Numbered from the stretch's first letter, positions 9,367-18,347 are shown. The stretch: 64,000 bases of DNA from Blastococcus saxobsidens (GCF_002938435.1 NZ_POQT01000017.1:22498-86497); one strand, 5' to 3'. A program made the numbers and translations. Notes: generated by a model not told the origin, from the sequence alone.

Positions 9367-10248
9367 ATGCCCAGTAAGAACCCGGCGTTCAGCCGTGGCT
9401 TCGGCAACGCGGGCCCCGGCCAGCCGTACGCGGGTTGGGGCAACGCTCCGCAGCAGCAGCACGGGGCCCCCCAGTACGGGGCGCCCCAGTACGGCGCTCC
9501 GCAGTACGGTGCTCCGCAGTACGGTGCGCCCGCCCCCCAGCAGGACCAGTACGCCGCGCCGTCCCCGTACGGGACCACGCCGGACACGCGCTACATGACG
9601 ATGGACGACGTCGTCACCAAGACGGGCCTCTCGTTCCTGGTGACCGTCCTGACCGCGGCCGCCGTCTGGGCGCTGCCGGGCAACGCCGCCTGGGGCTTCG
9701 CCCTCCCGGCAGTGCTGGTCGCGTTCGTCCTCGGCCTGGTGATCGCCTTCAAGCAGATCGCCAACCCGGTCGCGACGCTGGCCTACGGCGCCCTGTACGG
9801 CGTCGCGCTCGGCGCGATCAGCGAGGCCTTCAACAGCATCTACCCCGGCATCGTGGTGCAGGCGCTGATCGGCACGTTCGGTGTCTTCGCCGGCATGCTG
9901 GTGGTCTACAAGACCGGCGCCATCCGCGTGACGCCGAAGTTCACCCGCTGGATGATGGCGGCGCTGATCGGTGTCCTGGTCCTGATGGTCGCCAACCTGG
10001 TCGCCGGCTTCTTCACCGACGGCGGTCTGGGCCTGCGTGACGGTGGCCCGCTGGCCATCATCTTCAGCCTGGTCGTGATCGGTGTGGCGGCGTTCTCGCT
10101 GCTGCTCGACTTCGACATGGCCGACGAGGCCATCCGCCGCGGCGCCCCGGCGAAGTTCGCCTGGTACATCGCCTTCGGTCTGCTCGTGACCGTGGTGTGG
10201 CTGTACCTGGAGATCCTGCGTCTCCTGAGCTACCTCCAGGACGACTGA
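9367..10248 (+). CDS. Bax inhibitor-1/YccA-family membrane protein
   Basis: A 293-residue integral membrane protein of the BI-1/TMBIM superfamily. Seven hydrophobic segments fill residues 85 to 290, and the family's C-terminal Asp-containing helices are seen in LLLDFDMADEAIRRGAP. The first 75 residues are a soluble Gly/Pro/Tyr/Gln-rich tail with five pentapeptide repeats (QHGAP, then QYGAP four times). The ATG at 9367 is preferred over 9361 because GAGGAG at 9354-9359 lies at the right distance. The family is linked to calcium leak and membrane stress; the role here is unknown. Confidence 0.92.
   Translation: MPSKNPAFSRGFGNAGPGQPYAGWGNAPQQQHGAPQYGAPQYGAPQYGAPQYGAPAPQQDQYAAPSPYGTTPDTRYMTMDDVVTKTGLSFLVTVLTAAAVWALPGNAAWGFALPAVLVAFVLGLVIAFKQIANPVATLAYGALYGVALGAISEAFNSIYPGIVVQALIGTFGVFAGMLVVYKTGAIRVTPKFTRWMMAALIGVLVLMVANLVAGFFTDGGLGLRDGGPLAIIFSLVVIGVAAFSLLLDFDMADEAIRRGAPAKFAWYIAFGLLVTVVWLYLEILRLLSYLQDD
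9457..9531 (+). repeat. Five 15-base tandem repeats (QYGAP)
   Basis: Five tandem 15-base units inside the Bax inhibitor gene encode QHGAP once and QYGAP four times. The DNA units differ mainly at third codon positions, so selection appears to act on the peptide repeat rather than on recent DNA duplication. Confidence 0.85.
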
Positions 10249-10265
10249 CAGAAGCACTCCCTGCC

Positions 10266-10289
10266 CCCGCCGCGCAAGCTCGCGGCGGG
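10266..10289. terminator. Hairpin after the Bax inhibitor gene
   Basis: Nine-base perfect arms (10266-10274 and 10281-10289) with loop caagct, 17 bases after the stop codon. There is no T-run, as is usual for actinobacterial terminators. First of three hairpins in a convergent gap. Confidence 0.6.
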
Positions 10290-10315
10290 ACCCTGCAGGG
10301 GGCCTGAGAACGAGC

Positions 10316-10349
10316 AGTGGCCCGGTCCCCGTGAGGGGGCCGGGCCACT
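10316..10349. terminator. Strong hairpin, probable bidirectional terminator
   Basis: Arms 10316-10330 and 10335-10349 pair over 15 bases with one G-T wobble around a gtga loop. It lies between two convergent genes (Bax inhibitor and thiolase) and could stop transcripts from both sides. Confidence 0.7.
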
Positions 10350-10395
10350 GTCATGTCCGGATCCGGGGACTCGCAGTAGAGCGATCAACCCCCGG

Positions 10396-10452
10396 GCATG
10401 GGAAGCGATACACCCGTTGGGGCGGCCAGAACGGGTGTATCGCTTCCCATGC
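10396..10452. repeat. Perfect 23-bp inverted repeat
   Basis: Arms 10396-10418 and 10430-10452 are perfectly complementary with an 11-base spacer. It ends nine bases before the thiolase stop codon, in a convergent gap that already holds two terminator-like hairpins. The arm sequence is less GC-rich than its surroundings, which is unlike the neighbouring hairpins. It may be a terminator for the thiolase gene or a REP-type element. Confidence 0.75.
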
Positions 10453-10461
10453 TGGGGTGGG

Positions 10462-11682
10462 TCAGGAGAGGCGCTCCAGCACCATCGCCATGCCCATGCC
10501 GCCGCCGACGCACATGGTCTCCAGACCGAACGTCTTGTCCCGAGTCTGGAGGCCGTTGATCAGCGTGCCGGTGATGCGGGCGCCGGTGCTGCCGAACGGG
10601 TGCCCGACGGCGATGGCGCCACCGTGCACGTTCAGCTTGTCGATGTCGACGCCCAGGTCGCGGTAGCTGGGGATGACCTGCGCGGCGAACGCCTCGTTGA
10701 TCTCGACGAGGTCGATGTCGTCGATGGTCATGCCCGCGCGCTGCAGGGCGAGCTTCGAGGCGTCGACCGGGCCGTAGCCCATGATCTCCGGCGACAGGCC
10801 GGTGACCGCGGTGGAGACCACGCGGGCCAGCGGGGTGAGGCCCAGCTCGGCGGCCTTGGTGTCGCTCATGACCACCACGGCGGAGGCGCCGTCGTTGAGC
10901 GGGCAGGCGTTGCCGGCGGTGACCCGGCCGTCGGGGCGGAAGACCGGCTTGAGGCCGGAGATGCCCTCGAGCGTGGTGCCGGGGCGCGGGCCGTCGTCCT
11001 TGGTGACCACGGTGCCGTCGGGCAGCGTGATCGGGACGATCTCGCGGTCCCAGAACCCGTTGTCGATGGACTCCTCGGCCAGGTTCTGGCTGCGGACGGC
11101 GAACTCGTCCATCTCCTGGCGCGAGACGCCCTTGAGCAGCGCCAGGTTCTCGGCGGTCTGGCCCATGGCGATGTAGACGTCGGGGACATCGCCGTTCTCG
11201 CGCGGGTCGGTCCAGGAGTCGGCGCCGCTCTCGGCGACCTTGGCCACCCGCGCCTGCGCGTCGGCGAACACCGGGTTCTGGGTGTCGGGCAGCGCGTCGC
11301 TGTTGCCCTTCACGAACCGGGAGACGGTCTCGACGCCGGCGGAGATGAAGACGTCGCCCTCGCCGGCCTTGATGGCGTGCATGGCCATGCGGGTGGTCTG
11401 CAGCGACGAGGAGCAGTAGCGGGTGATCGTGGTGCCGGGCAGGTGGTCCATGCCGAGCAGCACGCTCACCACGCGGCCCATGTTGTAGCCCTGCTCACCG
11501 CCGGGGAGGCCGCAGCCGAGCATCAGGTCGTCGATGTCGGTGGGGTCGAGCGAGGGCACCTTGTCCAGGGCGGCGCGGACGACGGCGGCGGCCAGGTCGT
11601 CGGGCCGCATGTCCTTGAGCGACCCCTTGAACGCGCGGCCGATGGGCGAGCGCGCAGTCGCGACGATGACGGCTTCGGGCAT
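10462..11682 (-). CDS. Acetyl-CoA C-acetyltransferase (thiolase)
   Basis: A 406-residue thiolase, which joins two acetyl-CoA or cleaves 3-ketoacyl-CoA. The acylated Cys lies in TRYCSSSLQTTRMA near residue 90. The CoA/catalytic His block is NVHGGAIAVGHPFGSTGAR, and the second active-site Cys lies in TMCVGGGMGMAMV close to the C-terminus. The gene stands alone on the minus strand with hairpins downstream. Sequence does not decide between biosynthetic and beta-oxidation roles. The absence of fatty-acid genes nearby argues for neither. Confidence 0.93.
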   Translation of the reverse strand: MPEAVIVATARSPIGRAFKGSLKDMRPDDLAAAVVRAALDKVPSLDPTDIDDLMLGCGLPGGEQGYNMGRVVSVLLGMDHLPGTTITRYCSSSLQTTRMAMHAIKAGEGDVFISAGVETVSRFVKGNSDALPDTQNPVFADAQARVAKVAESGADSWTDPRENGDVPDVYIAMGQTAENLALLKGVSRQEMDEFAVRSQNLAEESIDNGFWDREIVPITLPDGTVVTKDDGPRPGTTLEGISGLKPVFRPDGRVTAGNACPLNDGASAVVVMSDTKAAELGLTPLARVVSTAVTGLSPEIMGYGPVDASKLALQRAGMTIDDIDLVEINEAFAAQVIPSYRDLGVDIDKLNVHGGAIAVGHPFGSTGARITGTLINGLQTRDKTFGLETMCVGGGMGMAMVLERLS

Positions 11683-11816
11683 GGGAGTCCTCCACGATGA
11701 GGCGGGTCCGGGCGGGTCGCCGGACGTCGGTCACCTCGGAAACTACCCCGGCCCCGGGTCGCGGGATCCTGCCGTCGGGGCCCCGATCGCCCGTTGTGGT
11801 CCGCGTCACGCAGCGG

Positions 11817-12848
11817 TCAGTGGGACGCCTCCGCCTCCGCCTCGGTCTCGGCGCGCTCGGCCTCTTCCGGGGTGGGCACCTCGGTGGGGCGCGGGCGGCG
11901 CAGCAGCGCCCAGGGCCCGCGCGGTCCGGTGTCGGAGCCCGCGACCTCGGTGCCCTGCACCTCGGTGCCCGGCCGGTTGGCCGCGCGCGCGGCCGCGAGG
12001 GCCACGGGCCGGACCGACTCGCGGCGCAGCGCCCGCAGACCGCGTCCGGTTCCGGTGGGCCACACGCCGACCGCGTCTGCGACCGCCGGCAGCAGGACGG
12101 CGGCGGCCGCGGCGTAGCCGACCGCGCTGGGGTGGAACTGGTCATTACTGAACATGCCGTGGTCCGAGGCGAAGGCGGGGCCCAGCAGCGAGCCCAGGGA
12201 CACCGTGCGCCCGCCGGCCTCGACCACGGCGACGGTCTGCGCGGCGGCCATCTGCCGGCTCCATCGGCGGGCGAGGGTGCGCAGCGGCTGGGCGATCGGC
12301 CGGATCGTGCCCAGGTCGGGGCAGGTGCCGACCACGACCTCGCAGCCGACGGCGGTCAGCCGGCGCACGGCGTCGGTGAGGTGGGCGACGGAGACGGAGG
12401 TGGGCGTCCGGCTGGTCACGTCGTTGGCGCCGATCATGATCAGCGCGACGGCGGGGCGCTCCTCGAGCGCGCGGTCGACCTGGGCGTCGAGGTCACGCGC
12501 CCGGGCACCGGACACAGCGAGCCGGACGAGGCGCACGGGCCGCTCGGCGAGCTCGGTCAGCCCCGCGGCCACCAGCACCCCGGGGGTTTCCGACGCCCGG
12601 GTGACGCCGAGGCCGACGGCGCTGGAGTCGCCCAGCACCGTGAAGACGATCGGCTCGGCGCGGCCGCGTCCGTAGACGCCGTCCCCCGACGGCGGGTCCA
12701 GCTTCGTCGTCCGGGCCTCGACCTTGCGGCGTGCGGCGCGGGCCTCCTCCCGGAGGAGGGCCACCAGGGCCGCTCCGGCGATGGTCACGCTGCCACCGCC
12801 GTAGGCGGCGTAGGGCGCGAGCCGTCGGGCGGTATCGGTACGCATCAT
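11817..12848 (-). CDS. SGNH/GDSL-family hydrolase
   Basis: A 343-residue esterase-like protein. Block I carries the nucleophilic Ser (VFTVLGDSSAVGLGVT), block III GANDVT holds the Asn, and block V DQFHPSAVGY supplies the Asp/His pair. The N-terminus has a weak hydrophobic stretch (VTIAGAALVALL) that may anchor the protein. The last 90 residues are Ala/Arg/Glu-rich. Two consecutive ATG codons (12848, 12845) follow a good ribosome site ending in GGAGG; 12845 is equally possible. It is divergent from the DUF2252 gene. Substrate is unknown. Confidence 0.88.
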   Translation of the reverse strand: MMRTDTARRLAPYAAYGGGSVTIAGAALVALLREEARAARRKVEARTTKLDPPSGDGVYGRGRAEPIVFTVLGDSSAVGLGVTRASETPGVLVAAGLTELAERPVRLVRLAVSGARARDLDAQVDRALEERPAVALIMIGANDVTSRTPTSVSVAHLTDAVRRLTAVGCEVVVGTCPDLGTIRPIAQPLRTLARRWSRQMAAAQTVAVVEAGGRTVSLGSLLGPAFASDHGMFSNDQFHPSAVGYAAAAAVLLPAVADAVGVWPTGTGRGLRALRRESVRPVALAAARAANRPGTEVQGTEVAGSDTGPRGPWALLRRPRPTEVPTPEEAERAETEAEAEASH

Positions 12849-12903
12849 CGTGCCTCCGTCCCTGCTCGGCGCCGTCGTAGCACCACTGACGTTATCGGCC
12901 GCC

Positions 12904-12909
12904 TACGGT
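12904..12909 (+). promoter_or_regulatory. Candidate -10 element of the DUF2252 gene
   Basis: TACGGT ends seven bases before the GTG at 12917, matching the spacing seen at several other genes here. This favours 12917 over the in-frame GTG at 12908 as the start. Confidence 0.4.
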
Positions 12910-12916
12910 GCAAGCT

Positions 12917-14290
12917 GTGGCCTCCTCCCCCGCTGGTGTGACCCGTCCCACAGACGACGACCGGACCAGGCAGATCGTCGACGTCCTCGTCGACGCCTTC
13001 GGCGACCTGATGGACGCCGACGCCGACGCGTTCCGCACCAAGTTCCGGAAGATGGCGGCCGATCCGTTCGCCTTCTACCGCGGCAGTGCACCCCTGTTCT
13101 ACGCGGACATGGCGACGGTCGAGGACCGGTGGTGCGACGAGCGGACGTCGCGCGTGTGGATCCAGGGTGACCTGCACGCGGAGAACTTCGGCACGTACAT
13201 GGACAGCGCCGGCCGGATCGTGTTCGACGTCAACGACTTCGACGAGGCCTACCTCGGCCACGTCAGCTGGGATCTGCGCCGGTTCGCGGCCAGCTTCGCG
13301 CTGCTGGCCTGGCGCAAGGCGCTGGGCGACGACGTCATCTCCGAGCTGCTGAGCGGCTACCTGCAGGCCTACCTCGACCAGGTGGAGGCCTTCACCCACT
13401 CCGACGAGGACCGCTCCTTCGCGCTGCGGGCCGACAACACCGAGGGGGCGGTCCGCGAGGTCATCCACGAGACCACCACCCGCACCCGGCTCGGCCTGCT
13501 GGAGCGGATGACGGTCATCGAGGGGTACCACCGGCGGTTCGCCGACCGCCCGCGCAACCGGCGGCTGGAGGACGACGAGCGCGACCGCGTGCTGGCCGCC
13601 CTCGAGCGCTACCGGGAGACCGTGCCCAAGGGTCAGCGGCGCCGGGAGGTCACCTACGACGTCAAGGACGTCATCGCCACCGGCGGATTCGGCATCGGCA
13701 GCGCGGGGCTCCCGGCCTACAACGTGCTGCTGGAGGGGTACGACCAGGCGCTGGAGAACGACGTCGTCCTGTCGCTGAAGCAGGGCAACGTGCCGGCGCC
13801 CAGCCGGGTGGTGACCGATCCGGAGATCCGGGCCTACTTCGAGAACGAGGGCCACCGGACCGCGGTGAGCCAGCGGGCGCTGCAGGCCAACACCTCGCAG
13901 TTCCTCGGCTACACCGAGATCGACGGCCGCGGCTTCGTCGTCGCCGAGCTCTCGCCGTACGAGCTGGACCTGGACTGGGAGGACCTCACCGAGCCGGAGG
14001 ACATCGCCCCAGTCATGGTCCAGCTGGGACGGGCCACCGCGAAGCTGCACTGCGTGGGGGACGCCGACAGCGACCACTCCCTCGTGCCGTTCCAGACCGA
14101 GGAGGCCATCTCCGCGATGGTCGGGGATCGGCGGCAGGAGTTCGTCGCCGACCTGGTGGAGTTCGCGCACTCCTACGCGCGGCGGACGCAGGAAGACTTC
14201 CGGTTGTTCGTCGACGCGTTCCGGGCCGGGCAGATCCCGGGGATCAGCTCGAGCGGCTCGCACCCGCTGCCCGGGGACCGACGGCGGTGA
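12917..14290 (+). CDS. DUF2252 domain-containing protein
   Basis: A 457-residue protein of the DUF2252 family, which resembles aminoglycoside phosphotransferase/kinase folds. Family blocks are FRKMAADPFAFYRGSAPLFY, VWIQGDLHAENFGTY (kinase-like HGDxHxxN variant), FDVNDFDEAYLGH with acidic residues placed like a metal site, and GFGIGSAGLPAYNVLLEG. The C-terminal part (QLGRATAKLHC) also resembles kinase helices. Biochemical function is unknown. It stands alone, divergent from the SGNH gene and convergent with the GNAT gene, overlapping the latter's end by 47 bases. Confidence 0.9.
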   Translation: MASSPAGVTRPTDDDRTRQIVDVLVDAFGDLMDADADAFRTKFRKMAADPFAFYRGSAPLFYADMATVEDRWCDERTSRVWIQGDLHAENFGTYMDSAGRIVFDVNDFDEAYLGHVSWDLRRFAASFALLAWRKALGDDVISELLSGYLQAYLDQVEAFTHSDEDRSFALRADNTEGAVREVIHETTTRTRLGLLERMTVIEGYHRRFADRPRNRRLEDDERDRVLAALERYRETVPKGQRRREVTYDVKDVIATGGFGIGSAGLPAYNVLLEGYDQALENDVVLSLKQGNVPAPSRVVTDPEIRAYFENEGHRTAVSQRALQANTSQFLGYTEIDGRGFVVAELSPYELDLDWEDLTEPEDIAPVMVQLGRATAKLHCVGDADSDHSLVPFQTEEAISAMVGDRRQEFVADLVEFAHSYARRTQEDFRLFVDAFRAGQIPGISSSGSHPLPGDRRR

Positions 14291-14726
14291 GCATGCCGAC
14301 GGACGGGCCCACGTCCGGCTTGTCGAACGGACCGCTCACCACGGAGAACCCGAGCCGCTCGTAGAAGCCGACCGCGGTGGTGCGGGCGTCGCACCAGACG
14401 AGGTCGCCGCCGAGGGCGGCCACGCGGGCCAGGCCCTCGGTCACCAGCGCCCGGCCGACCCCCGAGCCGCGGACCGACGGGTCGGTGGCCATGCCGCGCA
14501 GCTGCCAGGGCGCCAGCGCCCCGGGCCGGTACGGGCAGGGAGCGGGGACGAAGCGGACGACGCCGACCACCCGACCGTCGGGGGTCCGCGCCGCCAGGTG
14601 GAGCGTTCCCGGCGGGTCCGCGGGCCGGTCGACGGGACGGCCGTCGCGCAGCACGTCCCGCCACAGCGGGTAGGTCGTCGCGGCGTCGGACCGCTCGACG
14701 GTGACCGTGCCGCTGTCGTCGTCCAC
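14244..14726 (-). CDS. GNAT-family N-acetyltransferase
   Basis: A 160-residue acetyltransferase. The acetyl-CoA binding motif A is seen as LRGMATDPSVRGSGVGRALV, followed by WCDARTTAVGFYERLGFSVV, the conserved C-terminal beta-strand and helix. The GTG at 14726 lies eight bases after the VWA gene stop, so it is probably the last gene of the MoxR-VWA operon. Its 3' end overlaps the DUF2252 coding end on the other strand by 47 bases. Substrate is unknown. Confidence 0.88.
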   Translation of the reverse strand: MDDDSGTVTVERSDAATTYPLWRDVLRDGRPVDRPADPPGTLHLAARTPDGRVVGVVRFVPAPCPYRPGALAPWQLRGMATDPSVRGSGVGRALVTEGLARVAALGGDLVWCDARTTAVGFYERLGFSVVSGPFDKPDVGPSVGMLTAVGPRAAGASRSS

Positions 14727-14734
14727 CCGGCGGC

Positions 14735-16720
14735 TCAGCGGGCCCGGCGGCCGCGGCGGGTGCGCAGGTAGTCGGCGACGACGTACTCGCCGAGCCGCTC
14801 GGGATCGGGCTGGAACACCCGGCCGCCGGCGCGCTGGGTGAGGTCGTGCACGAAGTGGATCAGCCCCGGGTCGGGGTCCAGCGCGAACACGTTCACCGTC
14901 GCGCCCGACCGGGCCACCCGCTCGACCTCGGCCACGGTGCGGGCGATCGTCTCGGGCATCGGCGGCCAGCAGAAGAACGGCGTCCCGTCGTCCTCCAGGT
15001 GCGCGGTCGGCTCGCCGTCGGTGACCACCAGGACCACCGGCTCGGCATCCCGGTGATGGGCGAGGAAGCGCCGGGCCAGCATCAGGCCGTGCTGGAGGTT
15101 CGTGCCCTGCAGGGTGTCGACCGACAGCTCGGCGAGGGTCTCCGGACGCAGCACCTGCGCGGTGGAGGAGAACCCGATGATCTCGATGGCGTCCTGCGGG
15201 AATCGGGTGGTCACCAGGGAGTGCAGCGCCATCGCCGTCGACTTCGCCGCCCCCCAGGTGCCGCGCAGCGCCATCGAGTAGGAGAGGTCGACCAGCAGGG
15301 CCACGGCGGCGCCGGTGCGCCGCTCGGTCTCCACGACCTCGAAGTCCTCGACGGCGATCCGGACGCGTCGGTCGCCGTCGCCCCGAGGGATCCCGGCCGT
15401 CCGGAGGACGGCGTTCTTCACCGTGCGGACGACGTCGAGCGGCTGCTCGTCGCCGAACCGCCACTCCCGCGAGCTCCCGGTGAGCTCACCGGCGGCCCCG
15501 GCGTCGGCGACGTCGTGCTCACCGCGGCCGGCGGCGTCGAGCTTGGCGAACACCCGGCGCAGCGCCGTCGCCCCCAGCCGGCGGACCGCCTTGGGGGAGA
15601 GCTCGAGCGTGCCGTCGGTGCGGTGCAGGTAGCCCTGGCGCTCCAGCTCGCGCTCCAGCCGGCGCAGGGCGGCCAGGTCGTCGGCGGCCGAGCGGCCCAG
15701 GGCGCGCGCCAGCAGCTCCTCGTCGACGTCGGCGAGCGAGGCGCCGGCGTAGCCCTGCGACAGCTGGTTGGACAGCGCCTCCAGGTCGGCCATCTCGGCG
15801 ACGGCGGTGGTGGCGTCCCCGAGGCCGAGGGCCTGCTCGCCGTCGGGGACCTGCCCGCGCTGCCCCCACGGCAGGTCGGGACGGGCCTGGCGCAGCGCGT
15901 CCGACAGGTGCGCCATCTCGCTGGCCAGCCCCATGTCCTCCATGGTCTGGGCCATCAGCTCGCCGAGCTCGGCGCGCTGCTCGGGGGAGAGGCCGGCCAT
16001 CATCCGCTCCTGGGCGGCGGCGCGGCGGGCGAGGGAGTCGATGAGCTCCTCGACCGACTGCGGGTCGTCCGGGAAGAACTGGCCGTGCTTCGCCATGAAC
16101 TCGGTGAACTGCTGGTCGGTGTCCTCGCCGCGGTTGTGCGCGTCGACGAGCCGGGACAGGTCGGCGACCATGTCCTTGACCGCCTGCATGTCCTCGGCGG
16201 TGGCGTTCTCCAGGGCCTGCTTCATCGAGGCGAAGGAGCTGTCGAGCACCTCCCGGCGCAGCAGGTCCTGGATCTGCTCGTAGGCCTGCCGCGCCTCCTC
16301 CGAGCGCCACTGCCGGTCCTTGAGCGCCCGCACGGCACCGGCGGTGTCCTCCGGCAGGGCGTCCAGCTCCGCCTCGGCCAGCCGCGCGGCGTCGTCCGGG
16401 TCGGGGAACAGCTCCCGCCGCTCCGCCTCGACGGCGCGGTCGAGCAGCTCGCGGACCTCCTGCAACGTGCCGTCCAGCCGGCCGGCGGTGCGGGCCTTGC
16501 GCAGCCGGTCGCGCACCGCCCGGCGCAGCTCGTCCAGCCCGCGGCGGCCCTCGGTGCCGCGGCGCAGCAGCTCGCGCAGCGCCTCCCGGACGCCGCTGCC
16601 CCCGAGCACCGAGTCGCCGATCTCGTCGACGGCGTTGCCCAGGTCGTACGGTGGCGCCAGCGGGTCGGGTCCGCCGTGCCACTTGCCGTACCGGTAGCCG
16701 CGTGGCGGTCGGGCGGGCAC
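14735..16720 (-). CDS. VWA domain-containing protein (MoxR partner)
   Basis: A 661-residue cytoplasmic protein. The first 440 residues are helical and charged, with no known domain. The C-terminal von Willebrand A domain carries the metal-ion site motif DLSYSM (DxSxS form) near residue 465, with the later Thr and Asp in LQGTNLQHGL and VVTDGEPTAH. It starts one base after the stop of the AAA+ ATPase gene, so the two are coupled. Such MoxR/VWA pairs act like chelatase-type chaperones that insert metals or remodel targets. The target here is unknown. Confidence 0.9.
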   Translation of the reverse strand: MPARPPRGYRYGKWHGGPDPLAPPYDLGNAVDEIGDSVLGGSGVREALRELLRRGTEGRRGLDELRRAVRDRLRKARTAGRLDGTLQEVRELLDRAVEAERRELFPDPDDAARLAEAELDALPEDTAGAVRALKDRQWRSEEARQAYEQIQDLLRREVLDSSFASMKQALENATAEDMQAVKDMVADLSRLVDAHNRGEDTDQQFTEFMAKHGQFFPDDPQSVEELIDSLARRAAAQERMMAGLSPEQRAELGELMAQTMEDMGLASEMAHLSDALRQARPDLPWGQRGQVPDGEQALGLGDATTAVAEMADLEALSNQLSQGYAGASLADVDEELLARALGRSAADDLAALRRLERELERQGYLHRTDGTLELSPKAVRRLGATALRRVFAKLDAAGRGEHDVADAGAAGELTGSSREWRFGDEQPLDVVRTVKNAVLRTAGIPRGDGDRRVRIAVEDFEVVETERRTGAAVALLVDLSYSMALRGTWGAAKSTAMALHSLVTTRFPQDAIEIIGFSSTAQVLRPETLAELSVDTLQGTNLQHGLMLARRFLAHHRDAEPVVLVVTDGEPTAHLEDDGTPFFCWPPMPETIARTVAEVERVARSGATVNVFALDPDPGLIHFVHDLTQRAGGRVFQPDPERLGEYVVADYLRTRRGRRAR

Positions 16721-16721
16721 G

Positions 16722-18194
16722 TCAGGCCCCGTAGACCGTGCGGCCGCCGTCGGTGTCCTTGGCCAGCCGGCGGGTCAGGTACAGGCCCTCCAGCGCGAAC
16801 TCGACCGCGGCGGCGGCCTGCTCGGCGGACTGGTCGCCCTCGGGCACGCCGAGCCGGCCGAGCAGCTCGGCGAGCTTCGGGATGGTGCCGAGCTGCCCGA
16901 GCAGCGCCGGTGCGGGCACCAGCTCGCCGGACTCCACGGTCTCCCCGCCGGTGAAGTGCTCCTGCAGGCCGGTGAGGTCCAGTCCGGCGCACCGCGCCCG
17001 GAACGTCTGCGCGGTGGCCTGGCGCAGCAGGTGCTCGAGGATCTCCACCTCGCGGTCGTCGTCGGGGTCGGAGCCGGCGTCGGCGAACTCCACCTTGCCC
17101 CGGCTGGCCGGGACGATGCTCGGCAGGTCCACGACGCGGGCCACCGGTCGCGTCTCCCCGGCGACGGCGGCCCGGCGGACGGCGGAGGCGGCGATCGTCT
17201 CCAGCCCCGCGATGGCGAAGCGGGCGCTGACGCCCGACCGCTGGTCGACGTGGCTGGACTCGCGCACCAGGCGGGTGAAGCGGGCGACGATCTCGACCAG
17301 GTGGTGGGGGACGACCGGCTGGGCCAGGTGGTCGGCGCCGGACGCCGTCGGCCAGGTGACCGCGGCCTCCTGCTCGAGCAGCCGGATCTCGTCGGCGAGC
17401 TCGATCGGGTAGTGGGTGCGCACCTCGGCGCCGAACCGGTCCTTCAGCGGGGTGATGATCCGGCCGCGGTTGGTGTAGTCCTCGGGGTTGGCGCTGGCGA
17501 CCAGCAGCAGATCCAGCGGCAGCCGCACGCGGTAGCCACGGATCTGGATGTCCCGCTCCTCCAGCACGTTGAGCAGCGCCACCTGGATGCGCTCGGCCAG
17601 GTCGGGCAGCTCGTTGACGCTGAAGATGCCGCGGTTGGTGCGCGGCACCAGCCCGTAGTGCACGGTCTCGGGGTCACCGAGGGTGCGGCCCTCGGCCACC
17701 TTGATCGGGTCGACGTCGCCGATCAGGTCGCCGACGCTGGTGTCCGGGGTCGCCAGCTTCTCGCCGAAGCGCTCGCTGCGGTGCAGCCAGCCGACGGGGG
17801 TGGCGTCGCCGTGCTCGGCGACCTGCCGGTGCCCCCAGACGCTGATCGGGGCGAGCGGGTGCTCGTTGAGCTCGCTGCCGACCAGGACCGGGGTCCACTC
17901 GTCGAGCAGGCCGACGAGGGTGCGGATGAGCCGGGTCTTGCCCTGGCCGCGCTCACCGAGCAGGACCAGGTCGTGGCCGGCGATCAGCGCGCGCTCGACC
18001 TCGGGCAGGACGGTGTCCTCGAACCCGACCATGCCGGGCAGGGACGGAACGCCTGCGGCGAGACGGGCCAGCAGGTTGGCGCGGATCTCGGCCTTGACCG
18101 GGCGGAACGCGGTGCCGGTGGCGCGGAGCTCGCCGAGCGTGGTGGGGGCGGGGGAGGGGGCGGCCGGTGCGGGGGTGTCCGTCACCTCAGCCAC
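16722..18194 (-). CDS. MoxR-like AAA+ ATPase (magnesium chelatase type)
   Basis: A 490-residue AAA+ ATPase. Walker A is GERGQGKT at residues 80-87 (counted from the GTG at 18194), Walker B and the nearby inserts are FSVNELPDLAERIQ, and sensor 1 is LLVASANPEDYTNRG. The mostly helical C-terminal half ends in VEFALEGLYLTRRL. An ATG at 18218 would add eight residues; neither start has a clear ribosome site. The next gene on the strand encodes its VWA partner. The pair probably works as an ATP-driven remodelling machine. Confidence 0.9.
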   Translation of the reverse strand: MAEVTDTPAPAAPSPAPTTLGELRATGTAFRPVKAEIRANLLARLAAGVPSLPGMVGFEDTVLPEVERALIAGHDLVLLGERGQGKTRLIRTLVGLLDEWTPVLVGSELNEHPLAPISVWGHRQVAEHGDATPVGWLHRSERFGEKLATPDTSVGDLIGDVDPIKVAEGRTLGDPETVHYGLVPRTNRGIFSVNELPDLAERIQVALLNVLEERDIQIRGYRVRLPLDLLLVASANPEDYTNRGRIITPLKDRFGAEVRTHYPIELADEIRLLEQEAAVTWPTASGADHLAQPVVPHHLVEIVARFTRLVRESSHVDQRSGVSARFAIAGLETIAASAVRRAAVAGETRPVARVVDLPSIVPASRGKVEFADAGSDPDDDREVEILEHLLRQATAQTFRARCAGLDLTGLQEHFTGGETVESGELVPAPALLGQLGTIPKLAELLGRLGVPEGDQSAEQAAAAVEFALEGLYLTRRLAKDTDGGRTVYGA

Positions 18195-18219
18195 GGTACG
18201 ACGGTCGAGCGCGTCCATG

Positions 18220-18243
18220 GCGCCGTCGCGCCGTCGCGCCGTC
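18220..18243. repeat. Three 8-base tandem repeats
   Basis: The octamer gcgccgtc occurs three times in a row, with a degenerate fourth copy, just upstream of the MoxR gene. It lies between divergent genes and could be slippage-prone promoter DNA. Confidence 0.6.
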
Positions 18244-18270
18244 GCGCCGCAGCGGCCGCGACGCCGGCCG

Positions 18271-18347
18271 GGGTCGACCCGCGCGGCCGGCCCTCTGCCC
18301 GCGCCACGGCGCGGCTCGGCTGCCGGGCGTGCGGGTCGACCCGCGCG
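18271..18347. repeat. Direct repeat of a 15-base motif upstream of ilvA
   Basis: gggtcgacccgcgcg occurs at 18271-18285 and again at 18333-18347. The second copy ends 59 bases before the ilvA start. Each copy contains the palindrome gggtcgaccc, so it could be a pair of operator sites. The regulator is unknown. Confidence 0.45.

Noticed and set aside
12908..12916. GTG at 12908 as DUF2252 start
   Set aside because: It overlaps the -10-like hexamer; the GTG at 12917 fits the leaderless spacing seen elsewhere.
18195..18218. Additional N-terminal residues of the MoxR gene as certain
   Set aside because: Neither ATG 18218 nor GTG 18194 has a ribosome site; the shorter form was listed and the longer kept as an alternative.
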